From Lucinisca nassula (lineage: Eukaryota; Mollusca; Bivalvia; Lucinida; Lucinidae), in contig OY757011.1 of the NCBI GenBank assembly GCA_963580285.1, forward strand, positions 156,043,245-156,107,244: a stretch of 64,000 bases of DNA. Reading direction: 5' to 3'. This document shows positions 10,117 to 21,020 of the stretch, piece after piece (the first letter of the stretch is position 1; every line of letters begins with the position of its first letter). The position numbers and the translations under genes were made by a program. Under the pieces are notes generated by a model. The model did not search any database. It saw nothing but the letters and a program-made list of their open reading frames with translations, and was not told the origin of the DNA.

Positions 10117-10425
10117 TTTGTTTTGTTTGGATTGGAGTTTAACGGCCCAGTCAACACTATTTAGGTCATTTTTGAGCCGGTAAGTTTACCTATCCACACT
10201 TTTCCTGGGCAAGCTTATACATAAGCAGTTAACCAGGACAGTGAACATTCTTTCGCCAGAAACTGACAACTGCCCTTCTTGAATCAGCGGAAGGGAGAGA
10301 ATGACCGTAGAAAAGATTTCATGATCAATCTCCATGAAAGAATGTTGCCGACCCCAGCAGGTATCGAACCCACGTCCTCCTGATCACCAGTCAGACGCGC
10401 ATCCGACTGGGCTACTGAGGCCGGC
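10117..10425 (-). mobile_element. tRNA-derived SINE, full-length
   Basis: On the minus strand it has a tRNA-like head with A-box-like sequence (AGTCGGATGCG) and B-box GGTTCGATACC, a body, the core TAAGCTTGCCCAGGAAAAG, and the tail GTTGACTGGGCCGTTAAACT ending in CAAACAAAACAAATAA. The probable TSD is GAATAAATATGATT at 10,103-10,116 against GAATATATATAATT at 10,426-10,439. It gives the intact layout for the interrupted copy at 4,133. Confidence 0.8.
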
Positions 10426-10989
10426 GAATATATATAATTAAGGGCTGGGAATCTGAATGGTTTCTGAGGCATATGGCCTTTTAAGAAGTAGAGGGGTGGG
10501 GCATGGTCCTGGTATGCCTGGGAGACCCCAAGGTTGGTGTCAATGAATGCATCAAATCACAAGGAACAATAATATATATGGTTTAGGGGTGGGGATCTGA
10601 AAGGGTTCTGAGATATTAGACCGTTTAGAAAGTTGAGGCGGTGGTGCTTGGCTGGGGTATATCCAAGGAGACACCAAAGTTGGAGTCACTGAATGCGTCT
10701 TATCATAAGGAACAAGAGTAAATATGGTTTAGCGGCGGGGATCTGAATGGTTTCTGAGATAGATGACGACAATGGACATCTACCTATCCTATAAGCTCCC
10801 CCGGAGCATGGTAAGGTAAGTATGCATTGTTTTGAAAAGCCCAGGGAACCAAATTTGACCTTGCCGTAGAATAGGTCTAGTGTCATCATCTTTCCAAACT
10901 TGGTAGTACCCAGTCACCCGATGCTACATACCAAGTTTCAAAAGCAATAAAAATCTTAAAGTTTTAAGTTTAGGCCATGGGAGACTCCC

Positions 10990-11285
10990 AGATTGATTGA
11001 GTGATTGTTTTGGGTTTAACGACATGTCAACCCTTGTGGGTCATTTTGTGTCATTTCCCAGAGAAAGGGAGAAAAGATGGAAGGAATAGTGGAGATGAAA
11101 CTGAGGGACAGGGGAGGAGAAGGACGAAAATAACTGGAATTGTAGAGTCAGAAGAATTAACAATGCCCCCCTCTACCCCTACCTGCTGCAAGACAGCAGG
11201 CCTTGCCCAACTGTAATCCAATATCAGTTGGATGCCAGAGGGAAACAAGATATACATCACCTTTGCCTCACCCAACCATCCTCGG
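10990..11285 (-). mobile_element. SINE-like dispersed repeat with GGTTTAACGACATGTCAACC end
   Basis: Homologous to about 46,950-47,290: both have a GTCAT-TTCCCAGAGAAAGGGA segment, a long purine-rich stretch, CCTACCTGCTGCAAG-ACAGCAGG, AATATCAGTTGG and CACCTTTGCCTCAC. Reading toward GACCCACAAGGGTTGAC and GTCGTTAAACC on the minus strand it ends like a SINE tail. Confidence 0.6.
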
Positions 11286-11439
11286 GAGACATCCAGATAG
11301 GCATCTCTGAATGCATCTTATCATAAGGAACAAGAATATGTATAGGTTAGCGGTGGGGATCTTAAAGGTTTCTGAGTTATCAGGCCTTTTATAAAGTGGA
11401 GGGAGTGGGGCACGGTCCTTGGCACCCTGGGGGATCCTG

Positions 11440-12480
11440 TGAAACCCTCTTGCAAAATTTCATATTGATATCTATCATATCCATATCTGCCACATTTCAG
11501 AACAAGACTTGTTTTCTGAGAAAACAGCAGTCCCCTACATCATACCTTTTTCAAAATAAGCTTAATTTAACATCTGAAGTCCAGTGGTAACTTTGACATT
11601 TAGGTCAAGGTCACTAAAACCTAATCAGTATCTAAACCATCCCACTTATTAAATGTACCATGTTTAAACCTAATCCATCCATTGACATCCATACAATTTT
11701 AGTAAGAATCTGCTCAATGGCTAATGACATATATCACAAAAAAAAAAAACTCATTTTGGCTGAAATTTGGTGTATTTAACTACACTGAGACCTTGGCAAT
11801 AGGGTGAAGGGCAAGAAAACTTTATAAATTCTTAATCCTGACCCAATATTCTATGTAAATTTTGTAAGAATCTGTTTAACATTTCATAACATATACTGCA
11901 CACAACCGCGGCTTGCCTAAATTGGACCATTTAGCACTGCTGTGACCTTGAAAATAAGGTCAGTCACGAAAACTGAGTTCTTCATCCTGGCCAAATGTTA
12001 TATCACTGCAAATTTGATAAAAATCCACCCAGTAGTTCATGATTTATCCTGCACACAACCTAAATTTGACCTATTTAATATGGCTGTGACCTTGAAACCG
12101 GGTCAAGGTCACAAAAACCTAATCAGTTCTTCATCCTGTACCAATGTAATATCCATGAAAATTTTATAAAAATCCACCAAGTAGTTAATGAGATATCTTG
12201 CACACAAGAAAGTGTCAGGCCTACACATTCACCCAAATTTGACCTATTTAGCACAGCTGTGACCTTGAAATTGGGACAAGGTCACCAAAACCTATTCAGT
12301 TCTTCATCCTGTATCAATGTTATAGCCATGCAGATTTGATTAAAATGCACCAAGTAGTTTATGCGATATCTTGCACACAAGAAAGTGTCATGCCAACGCA
12401 TACGCAGACACTGATGGGGTCTGCACCAAAACAATATGCACCCCCCCACCCCACCACCCACACACACTCCCTTCGGTGGG
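11440..12480 (+). repeat. Tandem array 2 of the composite element
   Basis: About five degenerate units of roughly 145-180 bp share CTGTGACCTTGAAA, AAGGTCAC, AAAACCTAATCAGTTCTTCA and CACCAAGTAGTTNATG. A CACCCC/CACACA low-complexity run lies near 12,440-12,475. Confidence 0.6.
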
Positions 12481-12699
12481 TGGGACATAAAAATATCTAC
12501 AAAGGCTTGGCAGGTAATGTCTTTTTTTTAATTTCCTCCATTATAAGTCTATGGAAACTCTATGTTGCCATAGCAACCAAATTAAAGAGCCGAATTTCAT
12601 AAAATAAAAGCCATCAGAAGAGATGGCAAATCCCAACCAAAAGCCAATATGGACTTCAGGAGATTGTTCACAAATAGAAAGTGCACCAGAATTAAAATA

Positions 12700-14310
12700 C
12701 ACTAGTATGCCCACAGTATATTATTGCTGCAACATCTGCAGGATTTTGTATATGTAATGTTTATTGAGACTACCTTCACTGAATTGCTTCTCAACATGAT
12801 GAAGATCCAAGATTTCCCATGCACGAAGTACTGCTTTACTGAGTTGTGGTTCTTGCACATGAATTTTTCAACCTTGTATACAATTGTGCAAGTACCAGCA
12901 ATACATCTCAAATGGTACATCACAAGATAATATTGTCAAGGGAGATTTATTGTGGTTCTTGGGCATGGCATGCCTTCTATATCTTGTATACAACTGTGCC
13001 AAGTTCCATCAATATATCTCAAAGGGTAATGGAGTTATGGCCATCACAAGGTTATATTGTCAGGGGAGATAACTAAAAAACTAGGGCACCCAGAGTTGTA
13101 ATTCTTGCGCATGACATGCTTGCTTAACCTCATGTACACCTGTACCAAGTACCCTCAATATGCCTCAAAGAGTATTGGAGATGGTGATCATTAGGTGGTC
13201 ATACTGTTATACTGGAAGGGAAGATAACTCAAATACCACAGCACCCAGAGATGCAGTTCTTAGGTATGACATGAATTCTAAGCCTTATATACAATTGTGC
13301 CAAGTACCACCAATATATCTCAAAGGGTATTAAAGTTATAGCCATTACAAGGTCATATGGAGACGGGAGATAACTAAAAAACCAGGGCACCAAGAGTCAT
13401 GGTTCTTGCACACGATATGCCTGCTTAACCTCGATGATCATGTACAACTGTACCAAGTACCATCAATATATCCCAAAGAGTATTGGAGATATGGCCATCA
13501 CAATGTAGTGATTTTATGACTTTTTGGAACATGGGAAGGTGCTCACTACCAGGTTGTTATGCCAGGGGTATCAAAAAACCAAACTAGTATCAACACTAAA
13601 GAAGTTCTATGGAAGGCACCATGATCTTGTTGATCCATACAATGTGGCCATTTCCAGAATTATTTCTGATATGTTTGCCAATGAAAAGCCATAGGTAGAC
13701 TTCCAAAATCTCAGACATACCCTTCTCAGCATTTACTCCTGTTCTTCCTTCAGGTCGATAGGCATGGTGGGCCAAGCTTGCTTACCAAGTAATGCTTACT
13801 ATCCGTGCACGCCTGATTACATTCATCTTTGGTGCATGTCTGTTGATCTGAACATTGATATTTGCCCTTTGTCTATGGATTAATGCTTTGGTACTACGAC
13901 CTAAACTACTTATTGGAAGGGGAGATTACTCATGTAACCCAGAATTGTGGTTCTTGTGCATGACATGCTGTATCAGCCTTGTGAACAGTTGTGGCAGGTA
14001 CCATCAATATATCTCAAAGGGTACTGGAGATATGGCCATCACAAGGTAGTCGCTCTATTTTATTGAAAGGGAGGATAACTAAATATATGGCACCCAGAGT
14101 TGTGGTTGTTGTACACGACACGCCATCTCAGCCTTGTGAACAATGGTGCCAGGTACCATAAATTTGTCTTGAAAGGTATTGGAGTTATGGCCATCACAAG
14201 GTGGTCATTCTATTTCATTGGAAGGGGAGATAACTAAAAAACTATGGCACCCAGAGTTGTGGTTCTTGCCCATCACATGCTGTCTCACCCTTGTGAATAA
14301 TTATGCCAAG
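12700..14310 (+). repeat. Tandem array 3 of the composite element
   Basis: About eight units of roughly 170 bp share GAGTTGTGGTTCTTG, CAACTGTGCCAAGTACCA, CAATATATCTCAAAGGGTA, GGCCATCACAAGGT and GGGGAGATAACTAAAAAACT. An unrelated segment interrupts the array at about 13,560-13,900. Confidence 0.65.
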
Positions 14311-14558
14311 TACAATTTTCCCCATTATAAGTTTATGGGGGTTCTAAGTTGCCATAGCAACCAAACTAAACAGCCGATTTTTTTCACATAAAACACAAAC
14401 TTTCAACCCAAGCATGCCACAGATGAAATTGGGCCAAATCGGCCCAGTTGTTTCAGAGGAGATGTTGTTTGAAAGTGTTGACACCAGACAGTGTCAGACG
14501 AAAGGCGACTGGGGACAACTGCCTATCCTATAAGCTCCCACGGAGCCTTTGATGAGCT

Positions 14559-15143
14559 ATTCTAACACAGCGCGCCTATATAGGCAATGGAAAATAACTG
14601 TGTTTTATTCTGCAACAAATCACAGCTCGGAAGAGTGTGATAGGTGACGTCATTAAAAACTCCCAATTTATTACTTCACTAGTCGATTTCCTTGACGTTA
14701 GTCGGTGTAATGTCATTTTCTGGCATCAAAAACCTCAGAAAAGGATATAAATGCGTGTGTTTCTGTCGATAATTTTAGCGGGATTTCTTCTAACAATGGC
14801 GAAAAGTTGTGAGATTTTGAAGGAAACTACAACACTATTGCCGATTTTCAGCGTGTTAGAATCGAAATAGATCAGCTGTCGTCTAAGATTTATTGAGGAA
14901 TAAAGCACAGTTTGTTGGTCAGTTGTAAGTAGACAAATCACACGTGCTATGCCCACGTGATTTGATCTACTTTACAACTGACCTCTAAACTCTGATTTAT
15001 TACTCAACAAATCACAGACTAGAGCTGGTCTATTTCTTAAATAAAAAGCTGAGGATACCTTATTACTTTGAAGTCGATGGAGTTTCAATGGTGATATACA
15101 TTTATGAATTCATAGTATATACATTTGTACGTACCTCATAAAT
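14559..15143. other. No recognised gene
   Basis: Contains an imperfect inverted repeat around 14,895-14,990 (GATTTATTGAGGAATAAA and GTTGTAAGTAGACAAATCAC facing their complements), probably a small fold-back element. No coding signal. Confidence 0.4.
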
Positions 15144-15381
15144 GAGCCGGCGCATGACAAAACCTACAATAAGACATGTGCGTCCAGCAAAGAATCAGAT
15201 CAGCCTGTGCATCCATATAGTCTAAGCAGAGACTTTTCTTGCTGCATGAAGGAGCATTGGGCCCTTAGCTATCCTTAGAGCACACAATGAAGACTCTGAT
15301 CAGACTGCATGGATGTACAGCCTGATCTGAATCTTCGTTGGACGCACATGTCTTATTGTAGGTTTTGTCATGCGCTGGCTC
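15144..15381. mobile_element. Fold-back MITE
   Basis: The ends GAGCCGGCGCATGACAAAAC and GAGCCAGCGCATGACAAAAC (right end in reverse complement) begin arms of about 60 bp that pair nearly perfectly. AAAT or a similar short AT sequence borders both ends. A fragment of its interior (GCCTGTGCATCCATA) also occurs near 33,438. Confidence 0.75.
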
Positions 15382-16290
15382 AAATATGTGTATTACTATT
15401 CAAGTTTAATCCCCTGTTTTGGTGAAAATCTCCAATTTTAACTTGTACATGTAATGTCTCAGTATGAATTAACGTAACTTTTTCTCTTCTTTGCCATTCA
15501 CTTTTCTGGCAGCAATACACATATGGTAGTGTAAAACACAAATTAAGCAAATTTAGAATTGATTTTGAAGTTTGCAACCTGCACTGGTTAGTCTGGTATA
15601 TGTTTTAGTGCAAATTTGATAATAGCTGAGCAATTTCACATGATAAAGTACCAGACATAAAATCGCTTGGCAGCTATTGCATGGATCTGGCTTTCAGAAA
15701 TAAAAACTTACTCTATAACGTATTTCACTTCGAAGTAAAGACAGTTTCAAACTAGAACTGTAAGAGGAGTTGCGGTAACAAGGTAGCTACTCCCTATACA
15801 TTTTAACATTAGTAGATCTCAAAAATTGTCTAAGTTAAAAAAGGTGAAATAAGTGAAAAAAATTATTTAAGGATAATGAAAAAAGAATATGCACATCTTC
15901 AGACCTATATGAAAACACCTGTAAAGTTTCAAAAGGATTGACCTAGAATTGTAAGAGGAGTTGCGGTAACAAGGTACCCACTATCAAATATTACAGACAG
16001 ACAGACAGACGGAATTCCGGACAATCAAATATTACAGACGGAATTCCGGACAAGCCAAATCCAATATAGCCCCCACTTTTTCAAAGCGGCTATAATGAAG
16101 AGCTCTTGCTCCAAGGTTCTGAAGCTTTTTTCATGCTTCAAATCTGCCCTGCTCATAAATATTAGAAAGTCAACAACTGTTTGCATTTCAATACTTATGA
16201 GCAAGACAAATGATATTCCCTACTGATCTGAACATGTTATATTTTGGTATCTATGAGTATGAAAAACTTCACCCTGAAGTTGAGTTGATT
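15382..16290. repeat. Degenerate dispersed repeats, no gene
   Basis: AAGAGGAGTTGCGGTAACAA occurs at 15,762 and 15,953, and GACGGAATTCCGGACAA at 16,007 and 16,038 after a CAGACAGACAGAC run. This resembles the 3' part of a tandem-core element of the pearl type, ending near TATAGCCCCCACTTTTTCAA. The element's 5' end was not found. Confidence 0.45.
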
Positions 16291-16291
16291 T

Positions 16292-16882
16292 TTTGTTTGA
16301 TTTGATGGTTAACATCCCTATCAATACTATATACCGTATTCGCCCTAATTACTGCACCGTGCGCTTAGTTTTTTCAAAATCGTGTCAAAAAATCGTGGTG
16401 AAAAATCTACCTAATTAGCGCACACTTGATACGAAAACAATAGCTTCCGAGATGAAGCATACTGATATATGATGGGACAGAAAAGGATACTTAAGTATTG
16501 CCTTCACTGTTGAAGAAATAACAGCAAGTTTTATATAGATTTACTGTGAGAACTTCGAGAGGAGGCTACTGTAAAGTGTGCGCTTATGCATTTCCTTTTC
16601 AAAAATAGCTTTGCTGTGCGCTTATAGGAGCATGTGCGGTAATTAGGGCGAATACGGTAGGTCATTTTGGAGATGTTGCTTCGAATTTTGTGGGACTTTT
16701 ACCCTACACTGAGATGAAATGACATCTTAGCATGGACGGTCCAACTTGCAACACTTTGTCTGGGCAGGCTTAGACCCTCTAAGCAGTTTACCAGTACTCA
16801 TATGCAGTCGCTTTCAGCTCTGCATGGAAGCAAGCACCATGCAGCCAACTCTATTTCTCCAAGCCCCAATGGGCGGGGGCCC
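16292..16882 (+). mobile_element. Non-tRNA-headed SINE split by a TA element
   Basis: TTTGTTTGATTTGATGGTTAAC at the left, GGTCATTTTGGAGATGTTGC resuming at 16,660, and AGCCCCAATGGGCGGGGGCC at the right give the usual family layout. The 16,334-16,657 element accounts for the gap. Confidence 0.7.
16334..16657. mobile_element. Tc1/mariner-type MITE (TA TSD)
   Basis: A 324-bp element with TIR CCGTATTCGCCCTAATTACT (right end nearly identical in reverse complement) flanked by TA at 16,332-16,333 and 16,658-16,659. Subterminal GTGCGCTTA motifs are repeated inside both ends. Non-autonomous. Confidence 0.85.
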
Positions 16883-16984
16883 CTCAAGTGAGTTGAACAT
16901 GATAAAAGTCTTATAATCTTAGGCCCTGGTGCCATATCAAAGACCATGTCAAAATGAAGTGCTATCAGCAAGTTCAGGGGTCTT

Positions 16985-16986
16985 AC
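16985..16986 (-). other. Splice donor of the host exon
   Basis: Read on the minus strand the boundary is CCACAG|GTAAGA, a strong consensus donor placed exactly at the end of codon 54. The Gly/Pro repeat composition stops at this point. Confidence 0.8.
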
Positions 16987-17148
16987 CTGTGGTGGCTGAC
17001 CATATCCTTGTTGTGGGTACCCTCCAGGTGGACCACCAGGCTGTGGATATCCTGGAGCACCACCTGGTTGTGGGTAGCCCCCCTGCTGAGGATAGCCCCC
17101 GGGAGGTCCCCCTGGATAGCCAGGATTTCCACCATATGGATAGCTCAT
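16987..17148 (-). CDS. Host exon: annexin/PEF-like Pro-Gly-Tyr-Gln N-terminus
   Basis: Fifty-four codons from ATG at 17,148 to a phase-0 donor. The peptide starts [20 protein letters not shown] and continues as imperfect [24 protein letters not shown] repeats to QGYGQPPQ. Low-complexity N-termini of this kind precede the calcium-binding cores of annexin A7/A11 and of penta-EF-hand proteins (peflin, sorcin, ALG-2 relatives); in annexins they mediate self-association and membrane or granule docking. The exon itself cannot decide between these families, since the core must lie in later exons to the left (lower coordinates) and was not found in the window. A possible 116-aa extension is intron read-through: composition changes abruptly after the donor. 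The 5' UTR part of the exon (17,149-17,165) follows a good acceptor, so at least one upstream non-coding exon exists to the right. Confidence 0.75.
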
Positions 17149-17165
17149 TGTTTTCTTGTATTAAT

Positions 17166-17167
17166 CT
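17166..17167 (-). other. Splice acceptor upstream of the host start codon
   Basis: On the minus strand a T/A-rich tract ending TTTTAATTTCAG precedes ATTAATACAAGAAAACAATG. It implies an intron within the 5' UTR. Confidence 0.65.
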
Positions 17168-17440
17168 GAAATTAAAATAAATAAGAGGCAATCAAACAAT
17201 ACAAAGTGCTTTCAGGGATTGACCTAGTTTTCACACCTTGTCACACTGTTAAATGTTGGCTTATAGATTAGGCCAGAGGAGAGTGTTGATGGTGATAGTG
17301 GAATAATCCATTTGGATGTCCATTATCATTTTCGTTGTAACCCTTAAACTTCGCATTCTATCACTGATAAATAATTTCATAAGAATGTGCATTTAAAACT
17401 AATAAAAGATGAAACTTAATGTAATCAGAATTGTTTCTGC
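17168..17440. other. Putative intron sequence, nothing recognised
   Basis: AT-rich, without coding signal. On the minus strand it would lie in the intron 5' of the host exon. Confidence 0.4.
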
Positions 17441-17699
17441 TGATACATCAAATGACATTGATACACCAAGACCTGTGATAATGGAAGTTAGTCCCTAGCT
17501 CTCACCAAAGAGTTAAACTTAGCTACACTATCATCAGCACCTTCAGCTGTGGAAATGATTGAATCAGGAAGGGAATTTCGATCTTTAACGGTCCGAGGGA
17601 AGAAAGATTCTTTGTAAAAGTCAATTCTTGCAGTGGGGTCTGAAATGCCAGTCATCACGTGAACAAGTCCATGAAATAAAGACCCCCTAAACCCCACTT

Positions 17700-17870
17700 C
17701 ATACAGAGAAAACTGGGGTTTACGAGGTATACATTATTTTCTTTATTTCTGCTCCTAGACAAAGGTTGTGGGTACTACAACCTATGTTTTGAGTATAAAT
17801 AAGGATTATATCACAAATTTTTATTAGAAAATTGACCGTTTTGGAGATGTAAAAAATTGCACTATGACAC
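17700..17870. repeat. Dispersed repeat inserted in the antisense LINE
   Basis: Interrupts the RT C-terminal frame. It shares AAACCCCACTT, a GTTGTGGGTACT motif and a nearby TTTCTTTATTTCTG motif with the repeats at 3,000-3,185 and 37,340-37,540, in inverted order. Confidence 0.5.
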
Positions 17871-18094
17871 AAGGGTATGTTATCGTAATGGAAATGTGAT
17901 TTCTACAATGCCTGGCTGTGGGGACAAGTCATCTGTTGGAGTCCTGGCAGCACCCTTTAGACTTTTGTATAATAGTATGCTCTTTATCCTTTTCTTCAGC
18001 GACTCCCATCTTAATTTTCGTAGTATTCCAGTCATACTCCCATTGCTTGTTACAAAACTAGCAACTCTATTCTGAACTTTTTAAATTTCATCAA

Positions 18095-18285
18095 TAACCC
18101 TTTCTGTACCAAATGGAATCTTCCTCCTTATATATAGCAGGAGACCATTTCAAAATTTAGAGGTGACAGGTCATGTTTTCTTCAAAATCTATTTGGAAAA
18201 TGGCTGAACTTTTTGCTAACAGTGTAGGCCCTGATCAGACGACGCATTCTGCGGCGGCTGATCTGGGCCTGCACTGTTTTCCAGT
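18095..18285. mobile_element. TTAA MITE copy inserted in the antisense LINE
   Basis: CCCTTTCTGTACCAAATGG at the left and GATCTGGGCCTGCACTGTTT at the right match the 8,439-8,658 MITE. The right terminus is truncated. Confidence 0.65.
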
Positions 18286-19187
18286 CTGAAATCATGTGGA
18301 TCCCAGATACAACTACCATATTCCAACGTTGGGCTAACAAGTCCTTTATATGCTGCCTCTTTTACATCCTGAGGACACTGATGAAGATTCCGCCTCGGGG
18401 AAACCAAGCTTTCTGTATGCCTTAGTACACTGCTAATATATGTATTCAATCTCAAATTCTGTGTGATTGTCATGCTAAGGTATATAATGCAATCCACATT
18501 CTCGTTGACTGTTCCCTCTGAAGTGTAAGAAGCCTCAAATGTGTTGGTTCTCTTCCTAGTGATCTGCATAATATTACATTTAACAGCCTGAAAATTTAGC
18601 CCGATTTTTGTGCCCAAATTCCTAGTCTATCTATATCATTTTGAAGTTTAAGTGAGTCCTCTGTATCTCTAATTTCCGGGTAGCAAACACAGTCATCTAC
18701 GAACAGTCTTATTTCTGAGTCAATGTCAGTGGAAATATCATTAATGTACAGGGAGAATAAAAGTGGATCAAGGACAGTCCCTTCTGGGACCCCACAAGAC
18801 TGAAGTCCACTTCAAAGATTCACCATTACCAACAATTCGCTGTTTTCTGTGGCGAAGAGAAGAATCTATCCATTTGAGAGTCTCCCCCCTCAAATGCTGT
18901 AACCAAATAGTTTGTATTTCAAGAGTTCATGAGGGGAGCCCTATCTCCTTTTTAAAAGAGTGGACAAATGGTCACTAGAAGCCATTCTTTGGGGATTTCA
19001 CCCATATCAAGAGACTGTTCGAACAGATGTGCAAAAACTGAACCTAGCTCATTTGCTAGTTCCTTTAGGACACCAGGATGAAGTTCACCAGGTCCAAAAG
19101 CTTTGGATGGGTTCAAGCCTTGAAGTAACTTGACCACTCCTTCTGATGACACAACAAACCTATCCATCAAAGGGACTGATCTTCCAG

Positions 19188-19700
19188 TCTAGTGTTTCCC
19201 CCAGCCGTATTTAGCATGGTGCGGTGCCATGCCCCTTTTCTCTAGCCCAATGCCCTTCTTTCCAGCGACATGCCCCTTTTCAGATATAGTAAATGTTGCC
19301 CTACATTTTCGTACAAAATCACTGAAATTGACCAAAAAATAACAAAGTTATGCGTGTTTAAATAAGGACTATTTAGACACTTTTTAGCAATAAATTGTTG
19401 CATGTTTGACAGTCCACCTTTATGGCTGACTCATTATTGTTAGCATTTTAAGTTTCGCCAATACATTTGAATAGCGATGGCCGCTTCAATTGACGGCCAG
19501 TGTTTTGCGCATGCGCAAGAATGACGTCATAAACGGAATTCCTAAAACCTCCTATAAAACAATTGTTTAAAGGCGACTGTTGCAAATTTATTTATTGTTA
19601 TTTTTCCCGTAAGTACAGCGATGTTCCCGAACGCCGGGCTACTGAGTTGGTCATACTTGGCCATTACCTCGGTTATGGCCATTACCTCAGTACCTAACAG
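19188..19700. other. Intergenic stretch before the sense LINE
   Basis: Contains a repeated CATGCCCCTTTT-like motif (about 19,230-19,285) and, at 19,640-19,695, CTGAGTTGGTCATACTTGGCC plus ATTACCTCAGTA, a module shared with 58,288-58,325. It may include LINE 5' UTR. No gene. Confidence 0.35.
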
Positions 19701-19872
19701 ACACAACTTCAACAAACCCCAGCATTCCTTAGTAGACCCTAACTAACTCAGTGCTTGGCTTTAACTAGGAAGCTAGGAAACAAACAATGTTCAGAGGGCT
19801 TATACAACTTCAAGTCCTCAGGTGGAACAAATTTAGTCATTCTATTGATCTTGGCATTGAAATTAACCCCGG
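19700..19872 (+). pseudogene. CR1-like LINE piece 1: ORF start with 2A-like motif
   Basis: ATG at 19,787 opens a short N-terminus (MFRGLIQLQVLRWNKFS onward) ending in GIEINPG at 19,871-19,873. The next expected codon, Pro, is found at 24,197 after a 4.3-kb insertion, followed by RFCCGLC of a PHD finger. The 2A-like consensus is DxExNPGP; here the Asp position is Gly, so activity is uncertain. N-terminal 2A-like sequences are known in CR1-type non-LTR elements of marine invertebrates. TSD CCGG (19,869-19,872) is shared with 24,192-24,195. Confidence 0.75.
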
Positions 19873-20269
19873 TGTAACAGGCCGGTTCTTCCCCCCAGTC
19901 AGTTTCTTCCCCGGGGAAGAACTGGGCCGGCCCGTTTCTTCCCAGGGGAAGAAACTGACTAGTCAGTTTCTTCCCCACCCAGTCAGTTTCTTCCCCACCT
20001 GAAATTTTTTTAGAACCATAAAGAACAAGTAATTTATGCCTCACAAATTGTTAAAAATTAAAAAAGAAACCATTCTGAATTAGTTTTGGGTCTTTACAGC
20101 TTGAATGGCAAAATTTTCTCTATGCCATACAATATATGGAGATCCAAGGAAATTTTCATCCCAATTCCAGTATCTATGATTAATTTTCTTAGCTTTTTAT
20201 GACATTAATTGGTATTAACTAAACAGATATAATAAGCAACAACCCTTTAGTGCTCCAATCTAAATATAA

Positions 20270-21020
20270 TTTGGAAAGTGGGGGTGGGGAAGAACAGGGC
20301 CGGCCCATTTCTTCCCCACCCCAGATTTTTCTGTTTACTAGAAATTCTTGTGATAAATGTTCTTCACTTTTAAAGACATAAACTGGTATTAACTACACAG
20401 CTATAATAAGCAACAAATGTTTGGCCCTTAAATTTCAATAGAATTCAGAGACTGGGGGGTGGGGAAGAACTGGGCCGGCCCAATTCTTCCCCCTCCCAGA
20501 TGTTTCAGTCTACTAATAATTCTTGTGATAAATTTCCTTTGCTTTTTAGGACAAAAATTGGTATAAACTAAAAAGATATAATAAGCAACAAATGTTTGGA
20601 GCTTTATTATCAAGAGAATTTGGAGGCTGGGGTGGGGAAGAACTGGGCCGGCCCAGTTCTTCCCCACCCCAGATGTTTCTGCTTACTAATAATTCTGGTG
20701 ATAAATTTCCTTTGCTTTTTAAGACATAAATAAGTATAAACTAAACAGATATAATAAGCAACAAATGTTTGGAGCTCAAATCTTAATAAAATTTGGAGAC
20801 TGGGGGTGGGGAAGAACTGGGCCGGCCCGTTTCTTCCCCACCCGAGCTGTTCTGTTTACTAAAAATTCTTGTGATAAATTTTCTTCACTTTTAAAGACAT
20901 AAATTTGTATTAACTAAACAGATATAATAAGCAGCAAATGTTTGGCACTTAAATTTCAATAGAATTCGGAGGCTCGGGGGTGGGGAAGAACTGGGCCGGC
21001 CTGTTTCTTCCCCACCCTTG
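20270..21020 (-). repeat. Left palindrome array, 171-180-bp period
   Basis: Palindromes near 20,285, 20,461, 20,632, 20,812 and 20,985, joined by AT-rich spacers containing CTTGTGATAAAT, AAGACATAAA and TATAATAAGCAACAAATGTT. The one at 20,631-20,672 is a perfect 42-bp palindrome. Confidence 0.9.

Larger units (their letters stand above)
9840..11400 (+). repeat. Tandem array 1 of the composite element
   Basis: Degenerate units share AAGGAACAAGAATAAATATG, GCGGTGGGGATCTGAA, GGTTTCTGAGATAT and a GTGGAGGGGGTGGGGCATGG-like motif. Copies start near 9,840, 9,990, 10,430, 10,560, 10,690 and 11,320. SINEs at 10,117 and 10,990 interrupt the array. Confidence 0.6.
9513..14558 (+). mobile_element. Composite pearl/Helentron-like tandem-repeat element
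   Basis: Begins with the family head CAAGAGGCCCATGGGCCACT plus GCTCACC and ends near 14,558 with a hairpin-like ATAAGCTCCCACGGAGC and TGAGCTA. The interior is three successive degenerate arrays with different units: about 9,840-11,400, 11,440-12,480 and 12,700-14,310. A terminal module (CCATTATAAGT-TATGG, then GTTGCCATAGCAACCAA) occurs at 12,538 and again at 14,321, and CTATCCTATAAGCTCCC occurs at 10,787 and 14,524, so this is probably two or three overlapping or nested elements. The family resemblance to bivalve pearl elements is established-knowledge inference. Confidence 0.6.
17440..19187 (-). pseudogene. CR1-like LINE, 5'-truncated antisense copy
   Basis: Same family as the 19.7-49.2 kb LINE. 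In minus-strand order it holds an RT N-terminal segment (19,170-18,952; GLNPSKAFGPGELHPGVLKE), later RT/thumb segments (18,617-18,290; LHQCPQDVKEAAYKGL, YGSCIWDP), and the C-terminus (17,697-17,488; FFPRTVKDRNSLPDSIIS) ending in VRARD and a stop. It is split at 18,095-18,285 by the TTAA MITE and at about 17,700-17,870 by a dispersed repeat, and has several frameshifts. The 5' end stops near 19,187 in the region before the RT fingers, a typical target-primed truncation. Confidence 0.85.

Noticed and set aside
16798..16986. Extension of the host exon to 116 aa
   Set aside because: A consensus donor lies at 16,986 and the low-complexity composition ends there; the extension runs into a SINE.
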